A DNA stretch of 54,178 bases from Pseudoalteromonas phenolica (GTDB lineage Bacteria > Pseudomonadota > Gammaproteobacteria > Enterobacterales > Alteromonadaceae), in NCBI RefSeq assembly GCF_005886345.1, contig NZ_PNEC01000048.1:1-54178 (forward strand), in the 5' to 3' direction. Below are positions 26,556 through 36,679 of this stretch, one piece after another. The position numbers were made by a program, and so were the translations under genes. Below the pieces are notes generated by a model that made no database searches, was not told the DNA's origin, and worked only from the letters and a program-made list of their open reading frames with translations. How positions within the stretch are numbered: position 1 is the first letter of the stretch; each line of letters begins with the position of its first letter.

Positions 26556-27386
26556 TTACAGAGAAATTTGCCCATCGAATACATGCTCAGCTGGGCCTGT
26601 CATACGCACAGGGTTGCCTTCGCCTTGCCAGCGTATTTGTAATGAACCGCCAGGTAAATCTACTCGCACTGTGCTGGCTAATTTCTTTTGCATTATACCC
26701 ACAGCCACAGCAGCACACGCTCCGCTGCCACACGCGAGAGTTTCGGCAGCGCCGCGCTCCCAGACTCTCAGTTTAATGTGTTCAGGGTTGATGATCTGCA
26801 TAAAACCCACATTAGCACGCTCAGGAAAGCGCTCGTGGTTTTCAAGTAATGGCCCTAAGGTCTCGACTTCAGCGGTATTCACGTCGTCGACTTCTAATAC
26901 ACAATGTGGGTTACCCATAGACACTACGCCACAAAAAACCGTGCTTTCACCGGCGCGAAGAATATAAGTGAGCTCTGGCTTTTTCGCTTTAAATGGCACA
27001 CTGCTTGGCGCAAAGTGCGGGTTGCCCATGTTTACGGTGACTTGGCCATCTTTTTCAGTATACAGGGTAATGTTGCCACCCTTAGTAGAGACAGCGACCT
27101 TATGTTTGTTGGTGAGGCCTTTCATACGCACAAAGCGTGCAAAACAGCGTGCGCCATTACCACACTGTTCAACTTCGGTGCCATCAGAATTAAAAATACG
27201 ATAATGAAAGTCGAGATCGGGTGAATATGGCGCTTCAACCATGAGCAGTTGATCAAAACCCACACCGAAATTACGATCAGCGAGTTTCTTGATTTGGTCG
27301 CGTGATAAAAATACATTTTGAGTGACGTTATCAACGACCATAAAGTCGTTACCCAAACCATGCATTTTAGAAAAATTTACAAACAT
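26556..27386 (-). CDS. dapF: Diaminopimelate epimerase
   Basis: The 276-aa PLP-independent epimerase has both catalytic cysteines, Cys75 ([10 protein letters not shown]) and Cys219 ([10 protein letters not shown]). It converts LL- to meso-diaminopimelate in the cytosol for lysine and peptidoglycan. [15 protein letters not shown] at the N-terminus is characteristic. It lies between lysA and DUF484 in lptM-lysA-dapF-DUF484-xerC; LysA uses its product. Confidence 0.97.
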   Translation of the reverse strand: MFVNFSKMHGLGNDFMVVDNVTQNVFLSRDQIKKLADRNFGVGFDQLLMVEAPYSPDLDFHYRIFNSDGTEVEQCGNGARCFARFVRMKGLTNKHKVAVSTKGGNITLYTEKDGQVTVNMGNPHFAPSSVPFKAKKPELTYILRAGESTVFCGVVSMGNPHCVLEVDDVNTAEVETLGPLLENHERFPERANVGFMQIINPEHIKLRVWERGAAETLACGSGACAAVAVGIMQKKLASTVRVDLPGGSLQIRWQGEGNPVRMTGPAEHVFDGQISL

Positions 27387-27482
27387 AATGTCTTAATGTA
27401 ACTCCAAGCTGCTACTACTTTGCCATGGCAATTATCAAAAGCCCAGTGATATCCACTGAGCTTGGTGCGGGAATGCGCTTCT

Positions 27483-28736
27483 TTATGGCAGTAATTGCTC
27501 GCCTTGCCAAAGCGAAGTGAGCGTCTCGCGTTGACGAACTAAATGACTCTCGTCGCCATCAACCATGATTTCAGCCGCACGAGGGCGTGAGTTATAGTTT
27601 GAGCTCATGGTAAAGCCATAAGCACCGGCACTGCGCTGTGCAAGTAAATCACCGGCTTGAATGGCAAGCGGTCTATCTTTACCTAAGAAATCACCGGTTT
27701 CACACACAGGGCCCACTACGTCATAATTTTGTGTCGGTGTGCCATCTGCGCGCGGCGCAACAGCAATGATGTTTTGCCATGCTTGATATAAAGACGGGCG
27801 TAGCATGTCGTTCATACCCGCATCAACAATCGCGAAGTGTTTGTCTTTTGTTGGCTTAATATATTCGACTTTGGTCACTAGAATACCGGCATTCGCAGCA
27901 ATCGCGCGACCCGGCTCAAAGACTAATTCTAGATGTGGGTAGTTTACTAATTTAGCTTTCACCTCTGCAGCATAAGCACTCGGGTGAGGCGGTTTTTCAC
28001 TATCATAAGGTACACCTAGTCCACCACCAATGTCTAAATGTTCAAGTTCGATGCCTGCGGTTTTTAATTTATCTACTAAGGCCAAAACTTTGTCTAGTGC
28101 GGCTAAGAATGGCGCCACTTCAGTAAGTTGCGAGCCAATATGAAAATCAACACCGACCACTTCAATGCCTGGTAGCGCATAGGCTTTTTGATAAATATCG
28201 AATGCCTGATTGATGTCGATACCAAACTTATTTTCTTTTAAACCAGTAGAAATATAAGGGTGGGTTTTAGCATCTATATCTGGATTCACACGAATAGACA
28301 CGCGTGCAGTTTTATTCAGCTCGCTGGCAACATGACTGATACGCTCAAGCTCGGCTTCTGATTCAACGTTAAAACATTTGATGTTTTGTACTAGAGCAAA
28401 AGCAATTTCTTGTGCAGTTTTTGCAACACCAGAGAAAACCACTTTGCTGGCATCGCCACCGGCCTGAAGAGCGCGTGCAAGTTCGCCTTGCGAGACAATA
28501 TCAAAGCCAGCACCTTGTTTGGCCAAGACATTTAACACAGCCAGATTCGAGTTTGCTTTAACTGCGTAGCAGACTAAATGCGGATGGCCGTCAGCGGCAT
28601 CGGTAAATGCATGATAGTGACGCTCTAAAGTTTTGCGAGAATACACATAACAGGGTGTGCCATATTGCTCGGCAATATCTGCTACCGAAACCTCTTCTGC
28701 AAACAGCTGATTATTTTTGTATTCGAAAAAATCCAT
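27483..28736 (-). CDS. lysA: Diaminopimelate decarboxylase
   Basis: The 417-aa fold-III PLP enzyme decarboxylates meso-DAP to L-lysine in the cytosol. The PLP lysine is in CYAVKANSNLAVL near residue 57; GFDIVSQGELARAL, HIGSQLTEVAPF, GGGLGVPY, FEPGRAIAANAGIL and GPVCETGDF are all present. The ATG at 28736 (MDFFEY) follows AGGAA and sits 1 nt after the lptM stop, so the two are translationally coupled. Upstream in-frame codons belong to shadow sequence inside lptM. Confidence 0.95.
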   Translation of the reverse strand: MDFFEYKNNQLFAEEVSVADIAEQYGTPCYVYSRKTLERHYHAFTDAADGHPHLVCYAVKANSNLAVLNVLAKQGAGFDIVSQGELARALQAGGDASKVVFSGVAKTAQEIAFALVQNIKCFNVESEAELERISHVASELNKTARVSIRVNPDIDAKTHPYISTGLKENKFGIDINQAFDIYQKAYALPGIEVVGVDFHIGSQLTEVAPFLAALDKVLALVDKLKTAGIELEHLDIGGGLGVPYDSEKPPHPSAYAAEVKAKLVNYPHLELVFEPGRAIAANAGILVTKVEYIKPTKDKHFAIVDAGMNDMLRPSLYQAWQNIIAVAPRADGTPTQNYDVVGPVCETGDFLGKDRPLAIQAGDLLAQRSAGAYGFTMSSNYNSRPRAAEIMVDGDESHLVRQRETLTSLWQGEQLLP

Positions 28737-28737
28737 C

Positions 28738-28920
28738 TTATTTTTCCTCTTGCTGTTGTTTCTGTTGGTCTTGCTTTGGTTGTTTACTCGCAGGTGTTTG
28801 GTTATCTTGTTGCTGTTGCTCTGGTAAATAGAGCACGCCACTTTGGCCACAACCAGTCACGAATAAGCTGGTAAAGATGACCAAAAATAATAAGCTTGTG
28901 AATGAGGGGTTCGCTTTCAT
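28738..28920 (-). CDS. lptM: LPS translocon maturation lipoprotein LptM
   Basis: The 60-aa lipoprotein has a signal peptide ending in lipobox VTGCGQSG, followed by VLYLPEQ, the invariant CGQ-G-LYLP motif of LptM (YifL). The rest is a low-complexity Gln/Lys tail. LptM helps assemble LptD-LptE at the outer membrane. Its place at the head of lysA-dapF and divergent to cyaY is the same as in many gammaproteobacteria. Confidence 0.92.
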   Translation of the reverse strand: MKANPSFTSLLFLVIFTSLFVTGCGQSGVLYLPEQQQQDNQTPASKQPKQDQQKQQQEEK

Positions 28921-29041
28921 TAGATTAATGATGTCAGTGCCTTTATAATCGCAGAGTAACAGAATTCATAGAAAATGCAGCTATTGGGGCTGTGAAATTT
29001 CGTCATAACTTATACAACCGTGCTTATTGAAGGATGCCGTG

Positions 29042-29362
29042 ATGACCGATCATGAATACCACGAACTTGCCGACGCGTTAATGTTAACCATTGAAGAGCA
29101 AATTGATGACTGTGATGTTGATTTAGACTATGAGTCTCAATCTGGCATTTTAGAGATTATTTTCCCAGATAAGAGTAAGATCATCATCAATAAACAAGCA
29201 CCACTTCATCAAGTTTGGGTTGCAACTAAGTTTAATGGTCACCACTTTGAGCTACAAGGCGAACAGTGGATCGACAACCGCTCGGGTGCAGAATTCTGGC
29301 AATTTATGAGCGAAGCGGCGACTAAGCAAGCTGGCGCACCTATAGAGTGGCAGCACGACTAA
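29042..29362 (+). CDS. cyaY: Iron-sulfur assembly protein CyaY (frataxin)
   Basis: The 106-aa frataxin homologue has an acidic first helix ([23 protein letters not shown]) for iron binding, then the beta-sheet motifs [36 protein letters not shown] and W-NRSGAEFW. It modulates IscS and iron supply in cluster synthesis. The ATG follows AAGGA with 7-nt spacing; an in-frame TTG 15 nt earlier is rejected. Its stop overlaps the next ATG in TAATG. Confidence 0.93.
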   Translation: MTDHEYHELADALMLTIEEQIDDCDVDLDYESQSGILEIIFPDKSKIIINKQAPLHQVWVATKFNGHHFELQGEQWIDNRSGAEFWQFMSEAATKQAGAPIEWQHD

Positions 29363-30015
29363 TGCTTGAATTTGTAGAATACCCTGCACAAAGCACGCAT
29401 AAAGCGTCGATCATTTGGTTACATGGTTTAGGTGATTCAGGTAATGGCTTTTTACCTATAGCACCAGAACTTGGTTTACCCGAAGAGCTTGGCGTACGGT
29501 TTGTTTTTCCTCACGCGCCAGAACAACCGGTCACCATAAATGGTGGTATGGTGATGCGCGCTTGGTATGACATCAAGTCTTTTGATCTAGATAAAAGAGC
29601 CGATGAAACGGGTGTGAGAGACTCTTCTGCTCAAGTTGAAGCTTTAATTCAAGCTGAGTTAGACAAAGGTATACCTGCCGATAAAATCATCTTGGCTGGT
29701 TTCTCTCAAGGTGGGGTGATAGCCTTGCATTTAGCACCCCGTCTTAAGCAAAAGCTAGCCGGTGTGATGGCGTTATCGACTTATATGTGTGCGCCGCAAA
29801 AGCTGGCAGACGAGGCTGTGCAAGCCGAGTTAGATATTTTCATGGCGCATGGCTCGCAAGATCCAGTCGTGCCTATGATGGCAGGTCGCCAAGCGTTTGA
29901 TACGCTCACCACACAAGGCTATTCTGTATCGTGGCAAGATTACCCAATGGCACATCAGGTATGTGCTGAAGAACTAACCGCAATTCGCACTTGGCTGCTT
30001 GAAAAACTGGCTTAA
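29362..30015 (+). CDS. Alpha/beta-hydrolase of the carboxylesterase/phospholipase family
   Basis: The 217-aa protein has the bacterial carboxylesterase (YpfH/EstB-type) pattern: IIWLHGLGDSGNGFLPIAPEL, FVFPHAPEQPVTINGGMVMRAWYDI, the nucleophile elbow GFSQGG, then SQDPVVP with the acid and PMAHQVCAEEL with the His. It is cytosolic and should cut short ester or lysophospholipid substrates. The start overlaps the cyaY stop by 1 nt; an in-frame GTG 15 nt upstream lies inside cyaY. Confidence 0.9.
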   Translation: MLEFVEYPAQSTHKASIIWLHGLGDSGNGFLPIAPELGLPEELGVRFVFPHAPEQPVTINGGMVMRAWYDIKSFDLDKRADETGVRDSSAQVEALIQAELDKGIPADKIILAGFSQGGVIALHLAPRLKQKLAGVMALSTYMCAPQKLADEAVQAELDIFMAHGSQDPVVPMMAGRQAFDTLTTQGYSVSWQDYPMAHQVCAEELTAIRTWLLEKLA

Positions 30016-30031
30016 TTAAACGGAGCAAAAC

Positions 30032-30985
30032 ATGTCACAGAAGATTGTCATAAAAACCAGTGTGAGTAAGGCACCTGTCCAACCGCAAACTGTGCATTAT
30101 CAGTGGCATTGGCGACGCATTTTTATGGCAGCTAGCATGTTAATGCTGACCGCTTTGGCTATCGTGTATGGCTTGATGAATTCAGTAAATGCCGATGAAG
30201 TGCAAAATATTGAAATGGTTGAGCCAAGCAAAGTCGTTATTTCAGAACCAGAACTTGTTACAGACACAGCACAACACGAGTTAGAAAATGATGTTGCTGC
30301 TATTTCTGAGCCAGAAACCGAGGTGATTGCCGAAGAAGCTATGGCTCCAGTGCAAACTGCTGCAGCAGAGCCTGAGCAACAAAAGCCTGAGCAAAACGCC
30401 GCGTCTGTTGATGACCAAGCTGGTGTGGAAACAGCCAGCGCAGTTTTAACTGAGCAAACAGATACAGTGCAAACCCTTGATAGCGAACCTGAACTTGTGC
30501 AAGTGACTGATGAAATCAGCGTTGAGAAAGAAACTGTTGAGACGGCAACTAATTCACCTGAGGCTGAACAAGATGCAGAAACGTCATCAACACAGTTTTC
30601 AGACAACGCGAAAGTCACCTCAGTGGCATTAGGTGCACAAATTGATGTGCAATTTATTAGCCGTGCTGTACTGACTACAGGCATCAGTGAGCGTGAGCCA
30701 GTTGATGTGTTAAAAGAGTCGATTGAGCAAACCGAGTTTCAAGAAAAACTATTTTTCTTCACAGAGGTGCGCAAGCTAAAAGGTCAAACTATTAGCCATT
30801 TATGGTTTCATCAAGATCAGTTAATGGCAGAAATCCCATTGACGATCAGCGCAGACCGCTACCGTACTTATTCAAGCAAAAACATCATGCCAAGCCAAAC
30901 AGGTCAATGGCGTGTTGAAGCCGTAACAGAGCAAGGCGAGTTACTGGCACAAAAAACTTTTCGAATTATTCCATCGGCGCTTTAA
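30032..30985 (+). CDS. Membrane-anchored DUF2914 domain protein
   Basis: The 317-aa protein has a basic N-terminus, one span (about residues 29-50), a long acidic low-complexity linker (about residues 52-195, Glu/Thr/Val/Gln) and a C-terminal DUF2914 domain: VLTTGISEREPVDVL, FFTEVRKLKGQTISHLWFHQ, TYSSKNIMPSQTGQWRVEAV. The domain should face the periplasm. The family has no assigned function. It lies 16 bp after the esterase and 21 bp before hemC, so it is probably part of that transcript. An SD (CGGAG) is present. Confidence 0.85.
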   Translation: MSQKIVIKTSVSKAPVQPQTVHYQWHWRRIFMAASMLMLTALAIVYGLMNSVNADEVQNIEMVEPSKVVISEPELVTDTAQHELENDVAAISEPETEVIAEEAMAPVQTAAAEPEQQKPEQNAASVDDQAGVETASAVLTEQTDTVQTLDSEPELVQVTDEISVEKETVETATNSPEAEQDAETSSTQFSDNAKVTSVALGAQIDVQFISRAVLTTGISEREPVDVLKESIEQTEFQEKLFFFTEVRKLKGQTISHLWFHQDQLMAEIPLTISADRYRTYSSKNIMPSQTGQWRVEAVTEQGELLAQKTFRIIPSAL

Positions 30986-31006
30986 TCGCGTCCAACAGGC
31001 AAAAGC

Positions 31007-31945
31007 ATGACAGAACAAGCAAATATTTTACGTATCGCAACCCGCAAAAGCGCACTGGCACTGTGGCAGGCAGAATTTGTGAAAGCCGAACTTGAGCGTT
31101 TTCACTCAGACCTTACCGTTGAGCTGGTGCCAATGTCGACCCAGGGTGACATTATTCTAGATACGCCACTGGCAAAAATCGGTGGTAAAGGGTTATTCGT
31201 AAAAGAGCTTGAACAAGCCATGTTAGATGGCCGCGCCGATATCGCGGTGCACTCAATGAAAGATGTGCCGGTTGAATTCCCTGAAGGGTTAGAACTTAAC
31301 ACCATTTGTGAGCGTGAAGATCCGCGCGATGCGTTTGTATCAAACAAATACAAAAGCTTAGATGAGCTGCCGCAAGGCGCAGTAGTCGGTACTTCGAGTC
31401 TACGTCGTCAGTGCCAAGTACGTGCATTACGCCCGGATTTAGACATTCGTGACTTACGCGGTAATGTAAATACACGTTTAGCTAAGCTAGATAATGGCGA
31501 TTACGATGCGATTATTTTGGCTGCTGCTGGACTACTTCGTTTAGAAATGCCAGAGCGCATTGCTGACTTCATCGAACCAGAAACATCATTACCAGCCAAT
31601 GGTCAAGGTGCAGTAGGCATCGAATGCCGCAGTGATGACGAGCGAGTAAAAGCATTGCTTGCACCGTTAGAGCACACTGAAACACGTATTCGTGTACTTG
31701 CAGAGCGTGCCATGAACCGTCGTTTAGAAGGCGGTTGTCAGGTGCCAATCGGTGCTTATGCGCTAGTAAATGGTGAACAAGTTCATATTCGCGGTTTAGT
31801 GGGCGCAGTTGATGGCTCTGAGATTTTACGCGATGAAGTGTCAGGTTCTGTTGAGAACGCTGAGCAGCTAGGTGTTCAACTTGCCGAACAGTTATTAGCG
31901 CAAGGTGCTGACAAAATTCTAGCTGAAGTTTATAGAGACGCGTAA
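31007..31945 (+). CDS. hemC: Hydroxymethylbilane synthase
   Basis: The 312-aa enzyme polymerises four porphobilinogen molecules in heme synthesis. It starts [19 protein letters not shown] and has [45 protein letters not shown], and the dipyrromethane-cofactor Cys in [15 protein letters not shown]. It is cytosolic. The order hemC-hemD-hemX-hemY is the common gammaproteobacterial one, here with D and X fused. 16 bp separate it from hemDX. Confidence 0.97.
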   Translation: MTEQANILRIATRKSALALWQAEFVKAELERFHSDLTVELVPMSTQGDIILDTPLAKIGGKGLFVKELEQAMLDGRADIAVHSMKDVPVEFPEGLELNTICEREDPRDAFVSNKYKSLDELPQGAVVGTSSLRRQCQVRALRPDLDIRDLRGNVNTRLAKLDNGDYDAIILAAAGLLRLEMPERIADFIEPETSLPANGQGAVGIECRSDDERVKALLAPLEHTETRIRVLAERAMNRRLEGGCQVPIGAYALVNGEQVHIRGLVGAVDGSEILRDEVSGSVENAEQLGVQLAEQLLAQGADKILAEVYRDA

Positions 31946-31961
31946 TAAGGTTAAATCTAGT

Positions 31962-33791
31962 ATGACAAAGATTGCAATCACACGGCCAAGCGGTAAAGGT
32001 GAGCAGCTTAAGGCGCAACTCGAGCAGCATCAGATTGCATATCTTCATACCCCAGTGTTATCGCTTACCTCGATAACACTGGACGCTCAGCAGCTTGCGC
32101 CACTCGATAATGCCGATGTCATTATTTTCATTTCTCAAGATGCGGTGCAGTCTCTTGCTGAGCAATATCCAACTTTACCAGCCCATGCCAAACTATTTGC
32201 AGTGGGTGAGCAAACCGCACAGGCCATAGAGGCACACTTTTCTCGCAAAGCAGACTTTCCAGAGCAACAAGATTCTGAAGGCTTATTGGCCTTAAAAGCA
32301 TTACAAGATTTAGACGCAAAACAATGTGTACTTGTTAAAGGTAAGGGGGGGCGCACGCTGATAGCCAAAACCTGTAAATCACGCGGTGCCATTCTAAATC
32401 AATGTGTTGTATATGAACGCGCGGCGCTAGAAGAAACTGCTGATAGCTGGTTAGACCACTGGTGTGAGCAACAGATAACCGCTATAGTGCTGAGCAGTAA
32501 CGCTGCGATTGATGCTGTTTTTAACACACAATCAGAACAACATTTAGACTGGTTAAAGCAGCGAGATTTTTATCTTGTTAGTCAACGTAGCTGTGATTAT
32601 TTACAACAAGAGTACCAAATTGCTGAGACGCAGATATACCTTGCCGACGGTGCTAGTGATGATGCCGTGTTCAGTTGCATTAAGTCGTCTCAAAAACAGC
32701 AGGTAAGCACCATGAGTGAAGAACAAAAACAACCAACCGCTGCGAGTGAAAAACCGAGCGTGCCAGAGACCAAACCGATGAAGCAAAAGATCAGTAAAGT
32801 GGGTGTATTAGCCTTGTTAATAGCAACGGCAACGGGTGTCATGACAACCGGTTTAATTGTCCACGGACAGCAGATCAGCGACAAAACTTACGCGGCGTTA
32901 GATGCCTTAAAAACCGAAAATAGCGCCTTAAAAAATGAACTCAAACAGTCAAAACAGAATTTAGCTGCTCTGCAAAGTGAGCAATCGCGTGTGTCACAAG
33001 CGGTGAACCAGTCTTTGTCATCGCAAGCAGCGCAATTACAAGAGAGCTTTGCAGCACAGTTAGACAGCAAGTTACGGCAAGCGGATCAACAGCTCAGTGG
33101 CGCAGCAATTAATGAAGCGGTTTACTTACATCGCCTAGCGGTATTTAAAGTAGCCGCAGAGCAAGACTACCAAGGCGGTGTTGCGGTATTAAAGCGTGTT
33201 CACGATGTGTTGTTAGCACAGAGCAATAATACGGAAGTATTAAAAGCACTGGCAGATGACATTGCTTTACTCAACGCTCAACCACAACCCGCGGTGGAAA
33301 GTATTTATTTAGAATTACATGGTTTATTGAATCAGGTTGATGTACTGCCATTAGTGACTTTGCAGTTACCTGAGACGCGTCAGCAAGCGCCAGCTGAATT
33401 ATCGACAGAGGTTAGCGATTGGCAAACCAATCTGAAGAGAACATGGCAAGGGCTGGTGGATGACTTTATTAAGATCCGCGAACGTGATGTGACTGTGATA
33501 GATCCGCTACTTGATGCCCAAGAGCAGCAATTATTAAAAGCGCAACTACGCGGCTATTTATCACAAGCGCAAACTGCGCTAATGGATAAGCAAGCCAGCG
33601 TATTCTTCACAGCTCTAAAGCAAGCACAGCAACACCTTGAGGCTTATTTTGCAGCTGATAAGGCTGAAGTTAAAGCCATGCAATCAGCATTGATTGAGCT
33701 ACAACAACAGCCGCTTCAGTTTAGTCGACCAGTGCAGCTAAGCTCTGAGCAAGTATTGAAGAGCTGGTTAGCTGAAGAGGTTGCGCCATGA
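31962..33791 (+). CDS. hemD: Fused uroporphyrinogen-III synthase HemD / membrane protein HemX
   Basis: One 609-codon frame joins two usually separate proteins. Residues 1 to about 245 are HemD (ITRPSGKGEQLKAQLEQ, ADVIIFISQDAVQSL, VYERAALEE, VLSSNAAIDAV), which cyclises hydroxymethylbilane. From Met251 (32712) comes HemX: a cytosolic stretch, one span (KVGVLALLIATATGVMTTGLIVHG, residues about 283-307), a long coiled coil and the periplasmic HemX domain. No stop separates them. An AGGT 8 nt before Met251 could still allow a separate HemX. The end overlaps the hemY start by 4 nt. Fused HemD/HemX proteins are known in some gammaproteobacteria. Confidence 0.92.
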   Translation: MTKIAITRPSGKGEQLKAQLEQHQIAYLHTPVLSLTSITLDAQQLAPLDNADVIIFISQDAVQSLAEQYPTLPAHAKLFAVGEQTAQAIEAHFSRKADFPEQQDSEGLLALKALQDLDAKQCVLVKGKGGRTLIAKTCKSRGAILNQCVVYERAALEETADSWLDHWCEQQITAIVLSSNAAIDAVFNTQSEQHLDWLKQRDFYLVSQRSCDYLQQEYQIAETQIYLADGASDDAVFSCIKSSQKQQVSTMSEEQKQPTAASEKPSVPETKPMKQKISKVGVLALLIATATGVMTTGLIVHGQQISDKTYAALDALKTENSALKNELKQSKQNLAALQSEQSRVSQAVNQSLSSQAAQLQESFAAQLDSKLRQADQQLSGAAINEAVYLHRLAVFKVAAEQDYQGGVAVLKRVHDVLLAQSNNTEVLKALADDIALLNAQPQPAVESIYLELHGLLNQVDVLPLVTLQLPETRQQAPAELSTEVSDWQTNLKRTWQGLVDDFIKIRERDVTVIDPLLDAQEQQLLKAQLRGYLSQAQTALMDKQASVFFTALKQAQQHLEAYFAADKAEVKAMQSALIELQQQPLQFSRPVQLSSEQVLKSWLAEEVAP

Positions 33792-34894
33792 TAAGAGCAA
33801 TTTTAGCATTTGCCCTTGTCGCAGCAGCCTTGGCTGCAGGTCATCTATTAATAGATGAGAAAGGCTATGTGCTTATCGCATTTAATAACACCACAATCGA
33901 AGGCACCATCGTCGCTTTTGTGATCATGTTTGTGCTGGGCTTTATTGCGTTGTGGCTAGTGCTTAAATTATTAAAAACATTGCTTCGCATGTACGGCAAA
34001 ACCACGGGTTTTTGGCGTGGTAAAAAAGCACTTAAAGCACAGCAAGTGTGGCAGCAAGGTTTATGGGCAAGCATCAATGATGATTCGGCTGTAGTGCAAA
34101 GTACGTTTAATAAAGGACAAGCGCCTGAAGAGTGGCAAGACGCGCAGCAAGCCTTATTGGCAAAAGCTGCTTTACAGCAAGGTGATAAAGCACAAGCACT
34201 CGCACATTTACAAAGTATCAGTGATGCTGCGCAGAGCAAGGTGCCTAAACTTTGGTTGGATGCCAATCAGAATGAGCAGGCCTTGGCTTTGTTGGATGCC
34301 CCAATGGCAGAGAAAAAACCAACTCAGGCTGCGGTGAGTAGTTATTTGGCCGGGCTACTACAGGCCGAAAAATATGCCGAATTAGCGGCGGCGATAAATC
34401 AGCATTACAAGCGTTTAGATTGGTCGCAAGCACAGTGGCAAGCATTTATGGCACGTTGGTTTAATGCGAACGTGGAGCTGGCGATTGGCCAATTTGAGCA
34501 ACTACCAAAAGCGCTAAAAGTGCAAAGTGAAGCACTTTACATGCAATCGCAAGCCAGAGCCGGTCAATGGCAAAACTTACTGCCGACATTACAAAAATGG
34601 CTCAAGAAAGGTCAGTATCAAGCCTTTGCTGATGTGGTTGTGCATGCCAAAAACCCAGATGTTAAATTGCGTTCATCACTGCAAGATGCATTGAAAAAAC
34701 ACCCTGAGCAACCGCAATTGTTATTTGCCATGGGTTGTCTAGCCAACGCGGCAGGTGAGTATGAATTGGCTGCGAAAGTATTCGACAATTGTCAGCTAAC
34801 AGAGCTCGATAGAACCCATTTAAAACCGGTTCTAAACAGTTATGAGCAAACCCAGCAGTTCCAAAAAGCTTATTTATTATTGGCCGCAAAATAA
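33788..34894 (+). CDS. hemY: HemY, TPR-containing membrane protein of the heme operon
   Basis: The 368-aa protein has two N-terminal spans (about residues 3-23 and 42-64) and then a helical TPR-like domain (AQQALLAKAALQQGDKAQALAHLQ, FAMGCLANAAGEYELAAKVF). This is the gammaproteobacterial HemY, not the Bacillus protoporphyrinogen oxidase of the same name. Its exact role in heme synthesis is not defined. The ATG overlaps the hemDX stop (ATGA). It is the last gene of the cluster, with a terminator downstream. Confidence 0.92.
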   Translation: MIRAILAFALVAAALAAGHLLIDEKGYVLIAFNNTTIEGTIVAFVIMFVLGFIALWLVLKLLKTLLRMYGKTTGFWRGKKALKAQQVWQQGLWASINDDSAVVQSTFNKGQAPEEWQDAQQALLAKAALQQGDKAQALAHLQSISDAAQSKVPKLWLDANQNEQALALLDAPMAEKKPTQAAVSSYLAGLLQAEKYAELAAAINQHYKRLDWSQAQWQAFMARWFNANVELAIGQFEQLPKALKVQSEALYMQSQARAGQWQNLLPTLQKWLKKGQYQAFADVVVHAKNPDVKLRSSLQDALKKHPEQPQLLFAMGCLANAAGEYELAAKVFDNCQLTELDRTHLKPVLNSYEQTQQFQKAYLLLAAK

Positions 34895-35197
34895 CGCTAA
34901 CTATTTAACCTGAGCTTTGGTTATTTAGAAAATTAGACACAGATTGAGCCCCAGCTATAGTTATGTAGCTGGGGCTTTTTTATCAAAAGAGGTCGAATGA
35001 GCTCGTTCTGGAGGACACCTGTCCTTGATCATAATCGCTACATGCGTATGATCTGGAAAATTTTATCTTCAAAAAGTAGATGTTACTTAAAACCTGAGTG
35101 TGTATTGCGATTCCACATAAGGCCTTTTTGAAGCGAGTCTTAGAAGCCGTGCGATAAGTCTTCTGAGTAGGTCACGATTGATAGAGGATTGGTATTT
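34895..35197. other. Spacer between hemY and add
   Basis: After the hemY terminator at 34947-34980 the rest is non-coding. It includes a small palindrome AGGACA-CC-TGTCCT at 35012-35025 that could be an operator. I see no riboswitch-like structure. The promoter of add should lie here. Confidence 0.4.
34947..34980 (+). terminator. Terminator of the hem operon
   Basis: A perfect 11-bp stem AGCCCCAGCTA/TAGCTGGGGCT with an 8-nt loop is followed by a run of T. It is a strong intrinsic terminator. Confidence 0.92.
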
Positions 35198-36196
35198 ATG
35201 TTCGATAAGAAATTCCCGTTATTAGACTTACACCGCCACTTAGATGGCAATGTGCGTGCTAACACTATTTTGGAGTTAGGTAGGCAATTTAATTTACCGC
35301 TTCCGGCCAATGACCTAGAAGGTTTACTACCACATGTTCAAGTGCAGAGCACTGAGCCAAACCTTGTGGCTTTTTTACAAAAGCTAGACTGGGGTGTGAA
35401 GGTATTGGGTGACTATGATGCGTGTCGTCGTATTGCGATAGAAAACGTAGAAGATGCCATTGCACAAAACATCGATTACACCGAATTAAGGTTCAGCCCA
35501 TATTACATGGCGCAAAGTCATAACTTACACCCGCAAGGTGTCGTAGAAGCTGTGGTTGATGGCATTAAGTCGGCAACCGCTAACCGTGATATCAAGGTTA
35601 ACCTGATCGGTATTATGTCGCGTACTTTCGGTGTAGAAAAATGCCAGCATGAGCTTGATGCAATCTTAGCATTTAAAAACGATATGGCAGCCGTTGACTT
35701 GGCTGGTGATGAGCTTGGCTTCCCCGGTGAATTATTTGTTGATCACTTTAAGCAAGTTCGCGACGCGTATTTAGGCGTAACCATCCATGCAGGTGAAGCT
35801 GAAGGCGCATCAAGTGTGTGGCAGGCAATTCAAGAACTAGGTGCAACGCGTATTGGCCATGGTGTGAAATCAATTGAAGATCCAAAACTAATGGATTACT
35901 TGCGTGATAACCGCATTGGTATTGAATCTTGCTTAACCAGTAACATTCAAACAAGTACCGTGGCTGATTTAACCAAGCACCCACTTAAACAATTCTTAGA
36001 TCACGGCATTGCAGCATGTATTAATACCGATGACCCAGCCGTGCAGGGGATTGAGCTACAGCATGAGTTTATTGAAGCCGCAAAAGTAGCAGGCTTAACC
36101 GCTGATGATGTGAAAAAAGCCCAAGAAAATGCGCTTGAAATTGCATTCTTAAGTGATTCAGACAAACAAGCCTTACTGGCGAAAAAAGCGGGTTAA
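35198..36196 (+). CDS. add: Adenosine deaminase
   Basis: The 332-aa enzyme deaminates adenosine and deoxyadenosine to inosine. Metal and catalytic motifs are [12 protein letters not shown] (residues about 9-20), [16 protein letters not shown] and [10 protein letters not shown]. Length and the HRHLDGN/TELRFSP pattern match E. coli Add (333 aa). The start is the ATG with AGAGGA about 9 nt upstream; a TTG 9 nt earlier is rejected. It is cytosolic and monocistronic. Confidence 0.93.
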   Translation: MFDKKFPLLDLHRHLDGNVRANTILELGRQFNLPLPANDLEGLLPHVQVQSTEPNLVAFLQKLDWGVKVLGDYDACRRIAIENVEDAIAQNIDYTELRFSPYYMAQSHNLHPQGVVEAVVDGIKSATANRDIKVNLIGIMSRTFGVEKCQHELDAILAFKNDMAAVDLAGDELGFPGELFVDHFKQVRDAYLGVTIHAGEAEGASSVWQAIQELGATRIGHGVKSIEDPKLMDYLRDNRIGIESCLTSNIQTSTVADLTKHPLKQFLDHGIAACINTDDPAVQGIELQHEFIEAAKVAGLTADDVKKAQENALEIAFLSDSDKQALLAKKAG

Positions 36197-36222
36197 TCTG
36201 CTGCTATCTCTATAAAAACTAA

Positions 36223-36253
36223 TAGACGGTAATACCCAGATGGTTACCGTCTA
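36223..36253. terminator. Hairpin between add and the CBS gene
   Basis: TAGACGGTAA and TTACCGTCTA form a perfect 10-bp stem with an 11-nt loop between two convergent genes. On the minus strand TTAGTTTTTA follows, so termination of the CBS gene is the better supported role. Confidence 0.7.
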
Positions 36254-36271
36254 GTCTAAACTTTGATTAAC

Positions 36272-36679
36272 TTATGAAGCTTTAGCACAGCTCAAATAAG
36301 CTTGCTTCAGCGCATTGATAACGCGCGAGCGCGTCACTAATCCAATCACTTTATTGTCTTCTATTACAGGGTAAATTTTTGGTTTATCGCCCTGCATTTG
36401 CGTAGCTAGGTCGACCACCAACATGTTGCTTTTTACTGCTAACACGTCTTTGCTCATCAAATCTTGTGCGATGATTTTACCGTCACAAAAATAGCTGTTT
36501 TGTAAAAGAGGATTAAGTAGTTGTTGTTCAGAGATAAAACCAATTAACTGCTTTTGTGCATCGACTACGGGCGCGCCAAATAGTCCATGGCTTTGCAGTT
36601 GTTCAATAATGTCCGTTAATTCTGTGTGTGCGTAAATAGCCGGAAATTGGCTGGTCATAATGTCTTTAATTGCTTGCAT
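36272..36679 (-). CDS. CBS-domain pair protein, 135 aa
   Basis: The protein consists of two CBS motifs: IMTSQFPAIYAHTELTDIIEQLQSHGLFGAPVVD...IGFISEQQLL (residues about 7-52) and LMSKDVLAVKSNMLVVDLATQM...YPVIEDNKVIGLVTRSRVINAL (about 73-128). Such free-standing Bateman modules bind adenosyl ligands and act on partners. No partner gene adjoins it. AGGAG precedes the ATG. Confidence 0.88.
   Translation of the reverse strand: MQAIKDIMTSQFPAIYAHTELTDIIEQLQSHGLFGAPVVDAQKQLIGFISEQQLLNPLLQNSYFCDGKIIAQDLMSKDVLAVKSNMLVVDLATQMQGDKPKIYPVIEDNKVIGLVTRSRVINALKQAYLSCAKAS

Noticed and set aside
30100..30684. 194-codon Ser/Cys/Val-rich antisense frame in the DUF2914 gene
   Set aside because: It mirrors the acidic low-complexity linker on the other strand and has no ribosome-binding site.
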